In this document: one piece after another, positions 17,854 through 25,970 of the stretch
Position numbering within the stretch: position 1 is the stretch's first letter
Layout of the letters: the number at the start of each line of letters is the position of its first letter
Assembly (NCBI GenBank): GCA_002213445.1
Contig: NJIE01000023.1
Span: 1-64,000 of the forward strand
Direction: 5' to 3'
Length of the DNA: 64,000 nt
From: Xenophilus sp. AP218F
Lineage (GTDB): Bacteria; Pseudomonadota; Gammaproteobacteria; Burkholderiales; Chromobacteriaceae
Made by a program: the position numbers and the translations under genes
Notes under the pieces: model-generated
What the model saw: only the letters and a program-made list of their open reading frames with translations
The model's database searches: none
Told to the model about the DNA's origin: nothing

Positions 17854-18993
17854 ATGACCGTGGACTCGACCAAGAAACCAGCAAAGATCTACTCCTCGAT
17901 GGTAGAGCTCGGCAAAGAGCTGCCGGTGGACGTGTATTCCAAAAGCGGCTTCCTGCTGCTCAAGCGCGGACATTACGTGCTGACGCCGGAATTGAAGCAG
18001 AAACTCATCAACATGGGTTTTGCCGAAGCCAAGCAGGAAGTCAAACCGGTAGACAAGCCCAACCTCAACGACAGCAAGAAACACTCGCTGTTCGAGGATA
18101 TCGCCTTCCTGCAACTGCGCACCCGCAGCGTACTCTACCACGCGCTGGCCACGCCCAACCTGGAAGCCAAGGTCAACGAAATCGTCCAGGCGCTGCTGCG
18201 GCTGGCGGAAAAATACCCCAATGCGCTGATCGCCTCCATTTTCCTGGTGCCGTTCAGCGAATACAGCGTGGCGCACTCGCTGCACACCGCCGCGCTGCTC
18301 GCCATTCTGACCCGCCATATCGCGCTGCCGCCGCGCCACCGCGAAACCCTGATCTGCGCCGCGCTGACCATGAACGTCGCCCAAGTCGAACTGCAAAACG
18401 AGCTGTTCAGCCAGCAGGGCGGTCTCAACGACGCGCAAAAACAAGCGATCATCGATCACCCGATCATGAGCTCCGCCATCCTGCGCGAAGCCGGCATCGA
18501 AGACCAGCTATGGCACACGCTGGTGCAAACCCACCACGAGTCCTGGGACGGCGCAGGCTACCCTTTCGGCCTGCCCAAGGAGCAAATCCTGCCGCCGGCG
18601 CACATGCTGCACCTGGCCGACATCACCTGCGCCAAGCTGCTGCCGCGCCGCTACCGCTCCGCGCAGTTGCCGGCCACGGCGCTCGGCCAGATTTTCCAGC
18701 GCAAGGACACCGAATTCGACCAGTCCTTCATCACCATGCTGGTGAAGGAAATGGGCATTTATCCGCCGGGCAGCTTCGTCCGGCTGGAAACCTCGGAAAT
18801 CTGCGTGGTGATCGCCCCCGGCCCCAAGCCCAGCGAACCGCTCGTCGCCGCCATCCGCAAGGGCGACGGCCCGCCCTACGGCGAACCGCTGCTGCGCGAA
18901 ACCCACAAACCGGGGCTCAAAGTGACAGGCCCCTGCTCCGCCAACGAAGCCAAGGTGCGCGTCTCCTTCCTCGCCCACCTGTGGAAGTGCTGA
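17854..18993 (+). CDS. Degenerate HD-GYP-domain protein
   Basis: The 379-residue protein has an N-terminal DUF3391-like segment (ELGKELPVDVYSKSGFLLLKRGHYVL) and a C-terminal HD-GYP fold. The late motif HHESWDGAGYP is well conserved, but the early metal-binding HD signature (normally HDIGK) is replaced by TMNVAQVELQNELF and other metal ligands look altered. HD-GYP enzymes hydrolyse cyclic di-GMP; this one is probably inactive in catalysis and may bind nucleotide or protein partners instead. An in-frame ATG at 17803 exists, but a TATGAT -10-like box at 17815-17820 lies inside that extension, so I prefer 17854. It follows hrpA. Confidence 0.75.
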   Translation: MTVDSTKKPAKIYSSMVELGKELPVDVYSKSGFLLLKRGHYVLTPELKQKLINMGFAEAKQEVKPVDKPNLNDSKKHSLFEDIAFLQLRTRSVLYHALATPNLEAKVNEIVQALLRLAEKYPNALIASIFLVPFSEYSVAHSLHTAALLAILTRHIALPPRHRETLICAALTMNVAQVELQNELFSQQGGLNDAQKQAIIDHPIMSSAILREAGIEDQLWHTLVQTHHESWDGAGYPFGLPKEQILPPAHMLHLADITCAKLLPRRYRSAQLPATALGQIFQRKDTEFDQSFITMLVKEMGIYPPGSFVRLETSEICVVIAPGPKPSEPLVAAIRKGDGPPYGEPLLRETHKPGLKVTGPCSANEAKVRVSFLAHLWKC

Positions 18994-19323
18994 CGCCGCC
19001 CACCGCGCGGCAGTCTTGAAGATTTCACCGACAATCGGCCGCTCGCGCCGCGTTTGGGCATGCCCTCGCGCGGGCGACACCACACAGGCCGCTGGCATGC
19101 CCTCGCCACGCGCGTCCGCGCAACCTGAGCACGCCGCGGCGATCGTCCGCAAGCGGAATCCGCCGCCGCGCCGCAGACAAACCTCGCGCCGGATGGTTTC
19201 CTGACAATTATTTCCTGATTTGAAATAATTAATTTGGTTTCGCCTACTTTTTCGGCACAAACAAAACCGCGTACAGTCAACCCGTCGCGCCAAACCCGTC
19301 CGGGCGCAACCAAGAGGATGAAA
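18994..19323. other. Intergenic region before the cytochrome b561 gene
   Basis: These 330 bases hold no convincing gene. The left half is GC-rich and includes the 13-base direct repeat GGCATGCCCTCGC at 19057-19069 and 19094-19106. The right part (19200-19260) is A/T-rich and contains TTGAAA (19220-19225) with CCTACT 17 bases later, a possible promoter for the cytochrome-yceI operon. Confidence 0.45.
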
Positions 19324-19860
19324 ATGAAATCTCCGCGCTATACCGGCGTCGCCATCGCCCTGCACTGGCTGATGGCCGCCATGCTGATCGGCTTGCTGGC
19401 GGTCGGCTTCATCATGCACGGTCTGCCGTTTTCGCCGTTCAAGCTCAAGATCTACTCCTGGCACAAGTGGGCAGGGGTCAGCGTCTTTTTGCTGGCGTGG
19501 CTGCGCCTTGCCTGGCGCGCCGGCCACCGGCCGCCGGCGCTGCCCGCCGCCATGGGCGCCCTGACGCGCGCGCTGGCTCATCTTGGCCACGCGGCGCTTT
19601 ATCTGCTGATGATCGTCATTCCGCTGTCCGGCTGGCTGATGAGTTCGGCCAAGGGCGTGCCGACGGTTTACTTCGGCGTGTTGCCGCTGCCCGACCTCAT
19701 CGCGCCGGACCCGCGGCTGGGCGAGCGGCTGCAGTTCGTCCACATGACGCTCAACTTTTTGCTGATCGCCGTCGTCGCCGGCCACGTCGCCGCCGCGCTC
19801 AAGCATCATTTATTCGACAAGGACGATGTGCTCAAGCGCATGCTGCCCTGGCGGTCTTAA
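19324..19860 (+). CDS. Cytochrome b561 family membrane protein
   Basis: The 178-residue protein has four transmembrane segments and the haem-ligand histidines of the cytochrome b561 family: ALHWLMA near the N-terminus, SWHKWAG near residue 45, and later H residues in FVHMTLNF and AGHVAAALKHH. Such proteins carry electrons from quinol and in some bacteria remove superoxide. I chose the ATG at 19324 because AGAGG is 6 bases upstream; another ATG two codons earlier is possible. It starts a three-gene unit with two YceI proteins, a combination seen in many proteobacteria. Confidence 0.9.
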   Translation: MKSPRYTGVAIALHWLMAAMLIGLLAVGFIMHGLPFSPFKLKIYSWHKWAGVSVFLLAWLRLAWRAGHRPPALPAAMGALTRALAHLGHAALYLLMIVIPLSGWLMSSAKGVPTVYFGVLPLPDLIAPDPRLGERLQFVHMTLNFLLIAVVAGHVAAALKHHLFDKDDVLKRMLPWRS

Positions 19861-19885
19861 GACCCCATCTCACGGAGAAACCCTC

Positions 19886-20449
19886 ATGATCAAACCGCAA
19901 GCTTCCTGGCTGCTGGCCGGCCTGCTGGCCCTGCCCTTCGCCGCCCAAGCGGCGCAATACGCCGGCATCCAGGCCGACAAGAGCAGCATCGCCTTCGGCT
20001 ACAAGCAGATGGGCGTGGGCATGCAAGGCCAGTTCAAGAAGTTCAGCGCCAAGCTCGACTTCGACAGCGCCAAGCCGGAGACGGCCAAGGCGCAACTGGA
20101 AGTGGACCTCGCCAGCATCGACACCGGCTCGGCCGAAGGCAACCAGCAGGTCGCCGCCAAGGCGTGGTTCAACACCAAAAGCTTTCCGCAGGCGCGTTTC
20201 GTCGCCACCAGCGTCAAGGCCCAGGGCCCCAACCGCTATCTGGTGAGCGGCCAGCTGACGATCAAGGGCCGCGTCCGGCCGGTGAGCGCCGTGGCCACGC
20301 TGACGCCGCAAGGCAAGAACGCCTACTTTGACGGCGCGTTCCAGATCAAGCGCGCCGACTTCGCCATCGGCGAGGGCGACTGGGCCGATTTCGGCACCGT
20401 CGCCAATGAAATCCAGATCAAGTTCCACCTGTTGGCCAACGCCAAATAA
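19886..20449 (+). CDS. YceI-family periplasmic lipocalin-like protein (first copy)
   Basis: A 187-residue protein with a Sec signal peptide (SWLLAGLLALPFAAQA, broken after AQA near residue 22) and one YceI domain (AQYAGIQADKSSIAFGYKQM ... GRVRPVSAVATLTPQ ... EIQIKFHLLA). YceI proteins form an eight-stranded barrel that binds isoprenoids such as ubiquinone-like lipids. The context after cytochrome b561 suggests a quinone-related redox role in the periplasm (inference). GGAG precedes the ATG. It shares limited sequence with the next gene, so the pair is an old duplication rather than a recent one. Confidence 0.9.
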   Translation: MIKPQASWLLAGLLALPFAAQAAQYAGIQADKSSIAFGYKQMGVGMQGQFKKFSAKLDFDSAKPETAKAQLEVDLASIDTGSAEGNQQVAAKAWFNTKSFPQARFVATSVKAQGPNRYLVSGQLTIKGRVRPVSAVATLTPQGKNAYFDGAFQIKRADFAIGEGDWADFGTVANEIQIKFHLLANAK

Positions 20450-20477
20450 GCTACCCCCACCCGCAAGGAGTCACCCG

Positions 20478-21053
20478 ATGAACCGCATCGCCCGCTTCGC
20501 CCTGGCCGCCGCCATCGCCGGCCTCAGCAGCGCCGCCTTCGCCGCGCCGGAAACCTACGTGATCGACGGCACGCATACCTTCCCGCGCTTCTCCTACAGC
20601 CACTTCGGCTTTTCCACCCAGCTGAGCCGCTTCGACAAGACCAGCGGCACGATCGTGCTGGACAAGGCCGCCAAGACCGGCTCGGTGGACGTGGTCATCG
20701 ACATGAAGTCGGTCAATACCGGTTTCCCGGTATTCAACGGCCACATCCAGGGCGAGGATTTCTTCGACACCGCCAAGTACCCGACCGCCACCTTCAAGTC
20801 CACCAAGGTGCTGTTCGACGGCGACAAGCCGAGCGCGGTGGAAGGCAACCTCACCATCAAGGGCGTGACCAAGCCGGTGACGCTGACGCTGAGCAGCTTC
20901 CAGCAGATGCCGCACCCGATGCTGAAAAAAGACGCCATCGGCGCCAATGCCAGCGTCAAGGTGAAGCGCAGCGAGTTCAACGCCGGCAAGTACGCGCCCT
21001 ATGTCGGCGACGATGTCACCATCGACATCGCCGTGGAAGCCATTCACGAGTAA
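20478..21053 (+). CDS. YceI-family periplasmic lipocalin-like protein (second copy)
   Basis: A 191-residue protein with a signal peptide (FALAAAIAGLSSAAFA, cleavage after AFA) and a canonical YceI domain: the mature part starts APETYVIDGTHTFPRFSYSH and includes GNLTIKGVTKPVTLTLSSF and KRSEFNAGKYAPYVGDDV. This copy is closer to E. coli YceI than the preceding one. AAGGAG lies 7 bases before the ATG. It is the last gene of the b561-yceI-yceI unit and is followed by an intrinsic terminator. Confidence 0.92.
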   Translation: MNRIARFALAAAIAGLSSAAFAAPETYVIDGTHTFPRFSYSHFGFSTQLSRFDKTSGTIVLDKAAKTGSVDVVIDMKSVNTGFPVFNGHIQGEDFFDTAKYPTATFKSTKVLFDGDKPSAVEGNLTIKGVTKPVTLTLSSFQQMPHPMLKKDAIGANASVKVKRSEFNAGKYAPYVGDDVTIDIAVEAIHE

Positions 21054-21073
21054 ATCCGCGCGCCGCAAACGCG

Positions 21074-21108
21074 ACAGGCCGCCTCCTCACGGACGCGGCC
21101 TGTTTTTC
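21074..21108 (+). terminator. Intrinsic terminator of the b561-yceI operon
   Basis: A 9-bp stem (21074-21082 with 21095-21103) with a 12-base loop is followed by a T run. It lies 20 bases after the second yceI stop codon. Confidence 0.85.
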
Positions 21109-21129
21109 GCCTTGCGTCTGGCGCTCAGC

Positions 21130-21900
21130 TCAGTCTCCGCCGCCTCCCTTCAGGCGATAGAACAAGCTGCCCAGTCGCTCGCGCAGCAGGCTGTGACACT
21201 CCTGCATCGCCCGCCCGCTGGGTATCCACCAGAACGCGCCGCCGCCGTCGTAGCGGATGAAACCGGTCGGCGCCGGCAATACCTCGAAGCCTTGCCGGCT
21301 GAAAAACGGCGCGGCGCGGCTCAGGTGCCAATTCTGGCTGACCAGGGCGATGCGCTTGACGCCGGCCTCGCGCAGCAAGGGCGCGGACAAGGCCGCGTTT
21401 TCCAGCGTGGTGTTGGAGCGCGCCTCCACCCAGCGCGGCGCGATGCCGTAATCCTCGCGCAGCGTGCGCGCCATGATCGGGCCCTCCGCCTCGCCGCCGA
21501 GCGGCGCGCCGCCGGTCACCAGCACCGGCTTGCCGCTGGCCCTGGCCAGGAAAGCGGCGTAACGCAAACGGCCGAGCGTGTCGGCGCTGGGCTCGTTGCG
21601 GCCATACTCCGGCGCAGGCTTCTTGCCCCCGCCCAGCACCACGATGGCGTCAACCCGGGCCAGCGCGGAGAGCGGGAGAGGCGGATAGCGCTCCACCTGC
21701 CCGGCCAGCCAGACGGCGGTTTGCGGAATGGACAGCAGATACATCGACAGCAATCCGCCCAACAAGGCCAGCCCGCCCATCCGCGGTTTCTTGCGCAGCA
21801 GCATCCAGCCCGCTGCGGCCAACATCATGCTCAGCATGGGGGGCAGCAATAACGCCCCCAACAACTGATGCCAGAATACCATCATGCTTGCGCCTTGCAT
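21130..21900 (-). CDS. DUF218/YdcF-like membrane protein (ElyC/SanA type)
   Basis: The 256-residue protein has two N-terminal transmembrane segments followed by a DUF218 domain (VDAIVVLGGG, SADTLGRLRYAAFLARA, KPVLVTGGAPLGGEAEG, EARSNTTLENA, ALVSQNWHLSRA). The layout matches ElyC, which is needed for envelope integrity at low temperature in E. coli and is linked to undecaprenyl lipid use. I chose the ATG at 21900, with GGGAG 6 bases upstream, over the upstream TTG. It converges with the yceI operon and diverges from the VOC gene. Confidence 0.85.
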   Translation of the reverse strand: MQGASMMVFWHQLLGALLLPPMLSMMLAAAGWMLLRKKPRMGGLALLGGLLSMYLLSIPQTAVWLAGQVERYPPLPLSALARVDAIVVLGGGKKPAPEYGRNEPSADTLGRLRYAAFLARASGKPVLVTGGAPLGGEAEGPIMARTLREDYGIAPRWVEARSNTTLENAALSAPLLREAGVKRIALVSQNWHLSRAAPFFSRQGFEVLPAPTGFIRYDGGGAFWWIPSGRAMQECHSLLRERLGSLFYRLKGGGGD

Positions 21901-22022
21901 CCGCCACTCCCGCAATCAAAACGGTAGTTAGCCACGAAACGGCCGAATGCGCCAGCCAGCCCATACGCCAAAATGCCAATGCATTGCCCTGGACAATCCA
22001 CCACCCGGAGAATGGATCAAAC

Positions 22023-22493
22023 ATGGCGCTTTCCAATCTCGGCCAGATCGCACTGCGCGTCAGCCATGCCGATCGCCCCGTACGGTTTTACGGCCAGCAA
22101 CTGGGCCTGCCATTTTTGTTCCGCCATGGCGAGCTGGCTTGCTTCGATTGCGCAGGCGTGAGACTGATGCTGGAGGGCCAGGCCCAGCCTGCCGGCCTCG
22201 GCGTCGGCACCTGCCACTGTTTCAAAGTGACGGATATCGCAGCCCGCCGCGCCGAACGGCCGAACCGCGGCGAGATCTCCTTTCGCGACGAGCCGCACCT
22301 GATCGCCAAAATGCCGGATCGCGAACTGTGGATGACCTTTTTCCAGGACCCGGACGGCCGCGCGCTGGCGCTGATGGAAGAAAAGCACCGATCGGAAATA
22401 CAAAACCCCCGTCAAGCCTGGCTGACGGGGGTTGGCAAGCGCTGCCTAGGTTTCATTCGCCCAGATAGGCGTTGCGCACCCGCTCGTCGTTGA
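22023..22493 (+). CDS. VOC (glyoxalase/dioxygenase fold) family protein
   Basis: The first 120 residues form one VOC domain (NLGQIALRVSHADRPVRFYG ... LPFLFRHGELACFDCAGVRLML ... ELWMTFFQDPDGRALALMEEK), as in metal-dependent glyoxalase-like enzymes; substrate unknown. The family normally ends near ALMEEK. Here the frame runs on for about 35 residues of unusual composition, through the terminator of the convergent livF gene and into its coding end. The extension looks like loss of an original stop codon. The ATG at 22023 follows GGAG at a long spacing of 12. Confidence 0.75.
   Translation: MALSNLGQIALRVSHADRPVRFYGQQLGLPFLFRHGELACFDCAGVRLMLEGQAQPAGLGVGTCHCFKVTDIAARRAERPNRGEISFRDEPHLIAKMPDRELWMTFFQDPDGRALALMEEKHRSEIQNPRQAWLTGVGKRCLGFIRPDRRCAPARR
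22397..22433 (-). terminator. Intrinsic terminator of livHMGF
   Basis: A perfect 11-bp stem (22404-22414 with 22423-22433) and 8-base loop is followed on the minus strand by TTTTGTATTT. It lies 20 bases past the livF stop codon and inside the 3' end of the convergent VOC frame. Confidence 0.88.
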
Positions 22494-23163
22494 GCAGTTC
22501 CTTGGCGTCGCCGCTCATGGTGATGCGGCCGCTTTCCATCACGTAGCCGCGCTGCGACACCTCCAGCGCCAGCTTGGCGTTCTGCTCCACCAGCAGCATG
22601 GTCACGCCCTGTTTGGCCACCATCTGGATGATCTCGAAGATCTTCTCGACGATGATGGGCGCGAGGCCCATCGACGGCTCGTCCAGCAGCAGCAGCTTGG
22701 GCTTGGAGAGCATGGCCCGGCCCATGGCCACCATCTGCTGCTCGCCGCCGGACAGGGTGCCGGCCAGCTGCAAGCGGCGCTCCTTCAGGCGCGGGAACAA
22801 CTCGTAGACGTGATCGATCTCGCTCTGGATGGCCGCCTTGTCGTCGCGGTAATACGCGCCCATCTGCAGGTTTTCCTCCACCGTCAGCTTGGCGAACACG
22901 CCGCGGCCTTCCGGCACCATGGCCAGGCCATGGCGGACGAAGTCGTGCGACGGAATGGTCGCCGCGTCCTTGCCGTCGAAGCTGATGCTGCCGCCGGATT
23001 TCCTGACCATGCCCACCAGCGTTTTCAGCGTGGTGGTCTTGCCTGCGCCGTTGGCGCCGATCAGCGTGACCAGCTCGCCCTGGTTGATGTGAAAATCGAT
23101 CCCCTTGACCGCCTGAATGCCGCCATAGGCCACTTGCAGGTTTTTGACTTCCAGAATGCTCAT
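22453..23163 (-). CDS. livF: Branched-chain amino acid ABC transporter ATPase LivF
   Basis: A 236-residue ABC ATPase with Walker A GANGAGKTT (near 36), signature LSGGEQQM (near 140), Walker B LLLLDEPSMGL and the switch His in LLVEQNAKL region. Length and the MSILEVKNLQVAYGGIQAV start fit LivF rather than LivG. It energises uptake of leucine, isoleucine and valine or related compounds. The start overlaps the livG stop by four bases (ATGA), so the two are co-translated. Last gene of the operon. Confidence 0.95.
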   Translation of the reverse strand: MSILEVKNLQVAYGGIQAVKGIDFHINQGELVTLIGANGAGKTTTLKTLVGMVRKSGGSISFDGKDAATIPSHDFVRHGLAMVPEGRGVFAKLTVEENLQMGAYYRDDKAAIQSEIDHVYELFPRLKERRLQLAGTLSGGEQQMVAMGRAMLSKPKLLLLDEPSMGLAPIIVEKIFEIIQMVAKQGVTMLLVEQNAKLALEVSQRGYVMESGRITMSGDAKELLNDERVRNAYLGE

Positions 23164-23930
23164 GCGTGTGCCGCTCCCAGGTAGGCTTCGATCACTTTCG
23201 GATTGCGGCGCACCTCGTCAGGCACGCCCTCGGCGATCTTCTTGCCGTAATCCAGCACCGCGATGCGGTCGCACAGACCCATCATCAGCTTGACGTCGTG
23301 CTCGATCAGCAACACCGTGACGCCGCCGTCGCGGATCTTGCTCATCAAGGCTTTCAGCTCCTCGGTTTCGCGCGGGTTCATGCCGGCGGCCGGCTCGTCC
23401 AGCGCCAGGAGCTTGGGCTCGGTGGCCAGCGCGCGGGCAATCTCCAGCCGGCGCTGGTGGCCGTAGGAGAGGTTGCGGGCGCGCTCGTGGGCCACGTCGG
23501 AGATGCCGACGTACTCCAGCAGCTCCCAGGCCTTGGCCTCGATGGCGCGCTCCTCGGCCATGGTGCCCGGATCGCGCAGCACCGCGCCCAGCGCCCCGGC
23601 CTTGGAGCGGATGTGGCGGCCCACCATCACGTTCTCCAGCGCCGTCATTTCGGCGAACAGGCGAATGTTCTGGAAGGTGCGGGCGATGCCCGCCGCCACC
23701 ACGATATGCGGCTTCTGCTGGAACAGGTTGTGGCCGTCGAACTCGAACTTGCCCTCGTCCGGCACGTAGAGGCCGGTCAACACGTTGAACAGCGTGGTCT
23801 TGCCCGCGCCGTTGGGGCCGATCAGGCCGTAAATCTCGCCCTTGTTGATGGTCAGCGCCACGTCGCTCAGGGCGTGCAGGCCGCCGAAGCGTTTGTGGAT
23901 GCCTTCTATTTTCAGCAAAACTTCAGCCAT
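23160..23930 (-). CDS. livG: Branched-chain amino acid ABC transporter ATPase LivG
   Basis: A 256-residue ABC ATPase with Walker A GPNGAGKTT (near 38), signature LSYGHQRRLEIARAL, Walker B LLALDEPAAGMN and the LivG-specific C-terminus (GVPDEVRRNPKVIEAYLG). It pairs with LivF on the LivH/LivM membrane core. AAGG lies just before the ATG, one base after the livM stop. Confidence 0.95.
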   Translation of the reverse strand: MAEVLLKIEGIHKRFGGLHALSDVALTINKGEIYGLIGPNGAGKTTLFNVLTGLYVPDEGKFEFDGHNLFQQKPHIVVAAGIARTFQNIRLFAEMTALENVMVGRHIRSKAGALGAVLRDPGTMAEERAIEAKAWELLEYVGISDVAHERARNLSYGHQRRLEIARALATEPKLLALDEPAAGMNPRETEELKALMSKIRDGGVTVLLIEHDVKLMMGLCDRIAVLDYGKKIAEGVPDEVRRNPKVIEAYLGAAHA

Positions 23931-23932
23931 GA

Positions 23933-25024
23933 TTAACCTTTCTGCGCGGCGGCTTCTTCTTTGGCGTGCTTGAACTCAGCCTTGCGGCGCTTGGACGGCC
24001 ACATCCCTTCCGGACGGACCAGCATCATCACCACCATGGCGAGGCCGAACAGCAGCATGCGGGCGTTTTCCGGGTCGATCAGCATCTTGCCGAAGGTTTT
24101 CATCTGCAGCGGGCCGATCACGTCGCGCAAGATTTCCGGGGCGATGGTCAGCACCACCGCGCCCAGAATCACCCCCGGAATATGACCCATGCCGCCCAGC
24201 ACGATCATGGCCAGAATCATGATCGACTCCAGCAAGCTGAACGATTCCGGCGACACGAAGCCCTGGAAGGAGGCGAACAGGCCGCCAGCCACGCCGCCGG
24301 ACAAAGCGCCGAGGCCGAAGGCCAGCAGCTTGATGTTGCGGATGTTGATGCCCATCGCCGCGGCGGCGATGTCGTCCTCGCGCAGCGCCACCCAGGCGCG
24401 GCCGATGCGCGAGTGCTGCAAACGCCAGGCCATGATCACCACGCCCACGGTCAGCGCCAGGAACAGGTAGTAGTAGAGATAGACGCTGTGGAAACTGATG
24501 CCGAGCAGTTCCACCGTCTGCCCCAGCGACACGCCGCCGATATGGATGGGATCGATCAGGTTGACGCCCTGCGGGCCGTTGGTGATGTTGATCGGGGAGT
24601 TCAGGTTGTTCATGAAGATGCGCACGATCTCGCCGAAGCCCAGGGTGACGATGGCCAGATAGTCGCCCTTCAGCCGCAGCACCGGCGTGCCCAGCAACAC
24701 CCCGCCCAGCGACGCGAGCGCCGCGCCCAGCGGGATGGTGAGGAAGAACAGCCAGTGGATGTCGAAGTGCGGCGAGCTGAGCAAGGCGTAGGTATACGCG
24801 CCGATCGCGTAGAAGGCGATGAAGCCCAGGTCCAGCAGGCCGGCGAAGCCGACCACGATGTTGAGGCCCAGCGCCAGCATCACGTAGAGCAAGGCGAAAT
24901 CGACGATACGCACCCAGGAGTTGCCCAGCGCGCCCCCCACGACAAAGGGCAGCGCCAGCAGCGCGACGGCGCTGAGGGCGAACAGGGCCATCTTCTTGTT
25001 GGTGTCCAGAGTATTCAGATTCAT
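23933..25024 (-). CDS. livM: Branched-chain amino acid ABC transporter permease LivM
   Basis: A 363-residue inner-membrane permease with about ten hydrophobic segments and the LivM signature GYTYALLSSPHF-like region, LRLKGDYLAIVTLGFGEIVRI (residues split around 120-140) and the cytoplasmic loop RIGRAWVALREDDIAAAAMGI that contacts the ATPases. The charged C-terminus (PSKRRKAEFKHAKEEAAAQKG) extends past the last membrane span. GGGGGAG precedes the ATG. It lies between livH and livG. Confidence 0.94.
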   Translation of the reverse strand: MNLNTLDTNKKMALFALSAVALLALPFVVGGALGNSWVRIVDFALLYVMLALGLNIVVGFAGLLDLGFIAFYAIGAYTYALLSSPHFDIHWLFFLTIPLGAALASLGGVLLGTPVLRLKGDYLAIVTLGFGEIVRIFMNNLNSPINITNGPQGVNLIDPIHIGGVSLGQTVELLGISFHSVYLYYYLFLALTVGVVIMAWRLQHSRIGRAWVALREDDIAAAAMGINIRNIKLLAFGLGALSGGVAGGLFASFQGFVSPESFSLLESIMILAMIVLGGMGHIPGVILGAVVLTIAPEILRDVIGPLQMKTFGKMLIDPENARMLLFGLAMVVMMLVRPEGMWPSKRRKAEFKHAKEEAAAQKG

Positions 25025-25040
25025 GTCTCTCTCCCCCGGA

Positions 25041-25970
25041 TCAGGCGCGGTCGGCCATTTTTTCGCCCAGCAGGCCGGACGGACGGAAGATCAGCACCGC
25101 GATCAGCACCATGAAGGCGATGATGTCCTGGTAGTTGGAACCCAGGAAGCCGCCGGTCAGCGTGCCGATATAGCCCGCGCCCAGGCTCTCGATGATGCCC
25201 AGCAGCAGGCCGCCGGCCACCGCCCCGCCCAGGTTGCCGATGCCGCCCAGCACCGCGGCGGTGAAGGCCTTCAGGCCGATCATGAAGCCCATGTAGTAGT
25301 GGGCCTGCTCGTAGTTGGTGGCCACCATCACGCCGGCGATGGCGCCCAGGGCGGAGCCGATGACGAAGGTGACGGAAATGATGGTGTTGACGTTGACGCC
25401 CATCAGGCCGGCCACTGCCGGGTTCTGGCTGGTGGCGCGCATCGCCCGGCCCAGCTTGGTCTTTTCCACCATCAGCAGCAGGCCGCCCATGATGGCCAGA
25501 CAGAGCACGATGATCAGCAGCTGCAGCTTGGTGATGCTGGCGCCGAAGATGGTGACCACGTCGTGGTCGAGGATTTGCGGGAACGGTATGTAGTTGCGGC
25601 CCCAGATCAGGATGGCCAGCTGTTGCAGCACGATGGAGACGCCGATGGCGGTGATCAGCGGCGCCAGGCGCTGCTTGCCGCGCAGGGGGCGATAGGCCAC
25701 GCGCTCGATGGTGAAGCCCAGCAGCATGCAGGCGGGGATGGCCACCAGGAGGCCGATCAGCACCAGCAGCGGCGCGGGCAGGGATACGCCGGCGCCCATG
25801 AGCGAACTGATGACGGTGATGGTGACCATGGCGCCGAACATCACCACCTCGCCATGAGCGAAGTTGATCAGGCCCATGATGCCGTACACCATGGTGTAGC
25901 CCAGCGCGATCAGGGCGTAAATGCTGCCCAGCACCAGGCCGTTCAGGATTTGTTGCAGAAAAATGTCCAC
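25041..25970 (-). CDS. livH: Branched-chain amino acid ABC transporter permease LivH
   Basis: A 309-residue permease with the LivH N-terminus (QQILNGLVLGSIYALIALGY, then GLINFAHGEV) and the coupling loop LGRAMRATSQNPAVAGLMGV. The start codon is GTG, with GAGGAG 9 bases upstream. First gene of livHMGF. No livJ/livK substrate-binding protein gene is present on either side, which is unusual for a complete transporter, so the binding protein must be encoded elsewhere. Confidence 0.94.
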   Translation of the reverse strand: MDIFLQQILNGLVLGSIYALIALGYTMVYGIMGLINFAHGEVVMFGAMVTITVISSLMGAGVSLPAPLLVLIGLLVAIPACMLLGFTIERVAYRPLRGKQRLAPLITAIGVSIVLQQLAILIWGRNYIPFPQILDHDVVTIFGASITKLQLLIIVLCLAIMGGLLLMVEKTKLGRAMRATSQNPAVAGLMGVNVNTIISVTFVIGSALGAIAGVMVATNYEQAHYYMGFMIGLKAFTAAVLGGIGNLGGAVAGGLLLGIIESLGAGYIGTLTGGFLGSNYQDIIAFMVLIAVLIFRPSGLLGEKMADRA

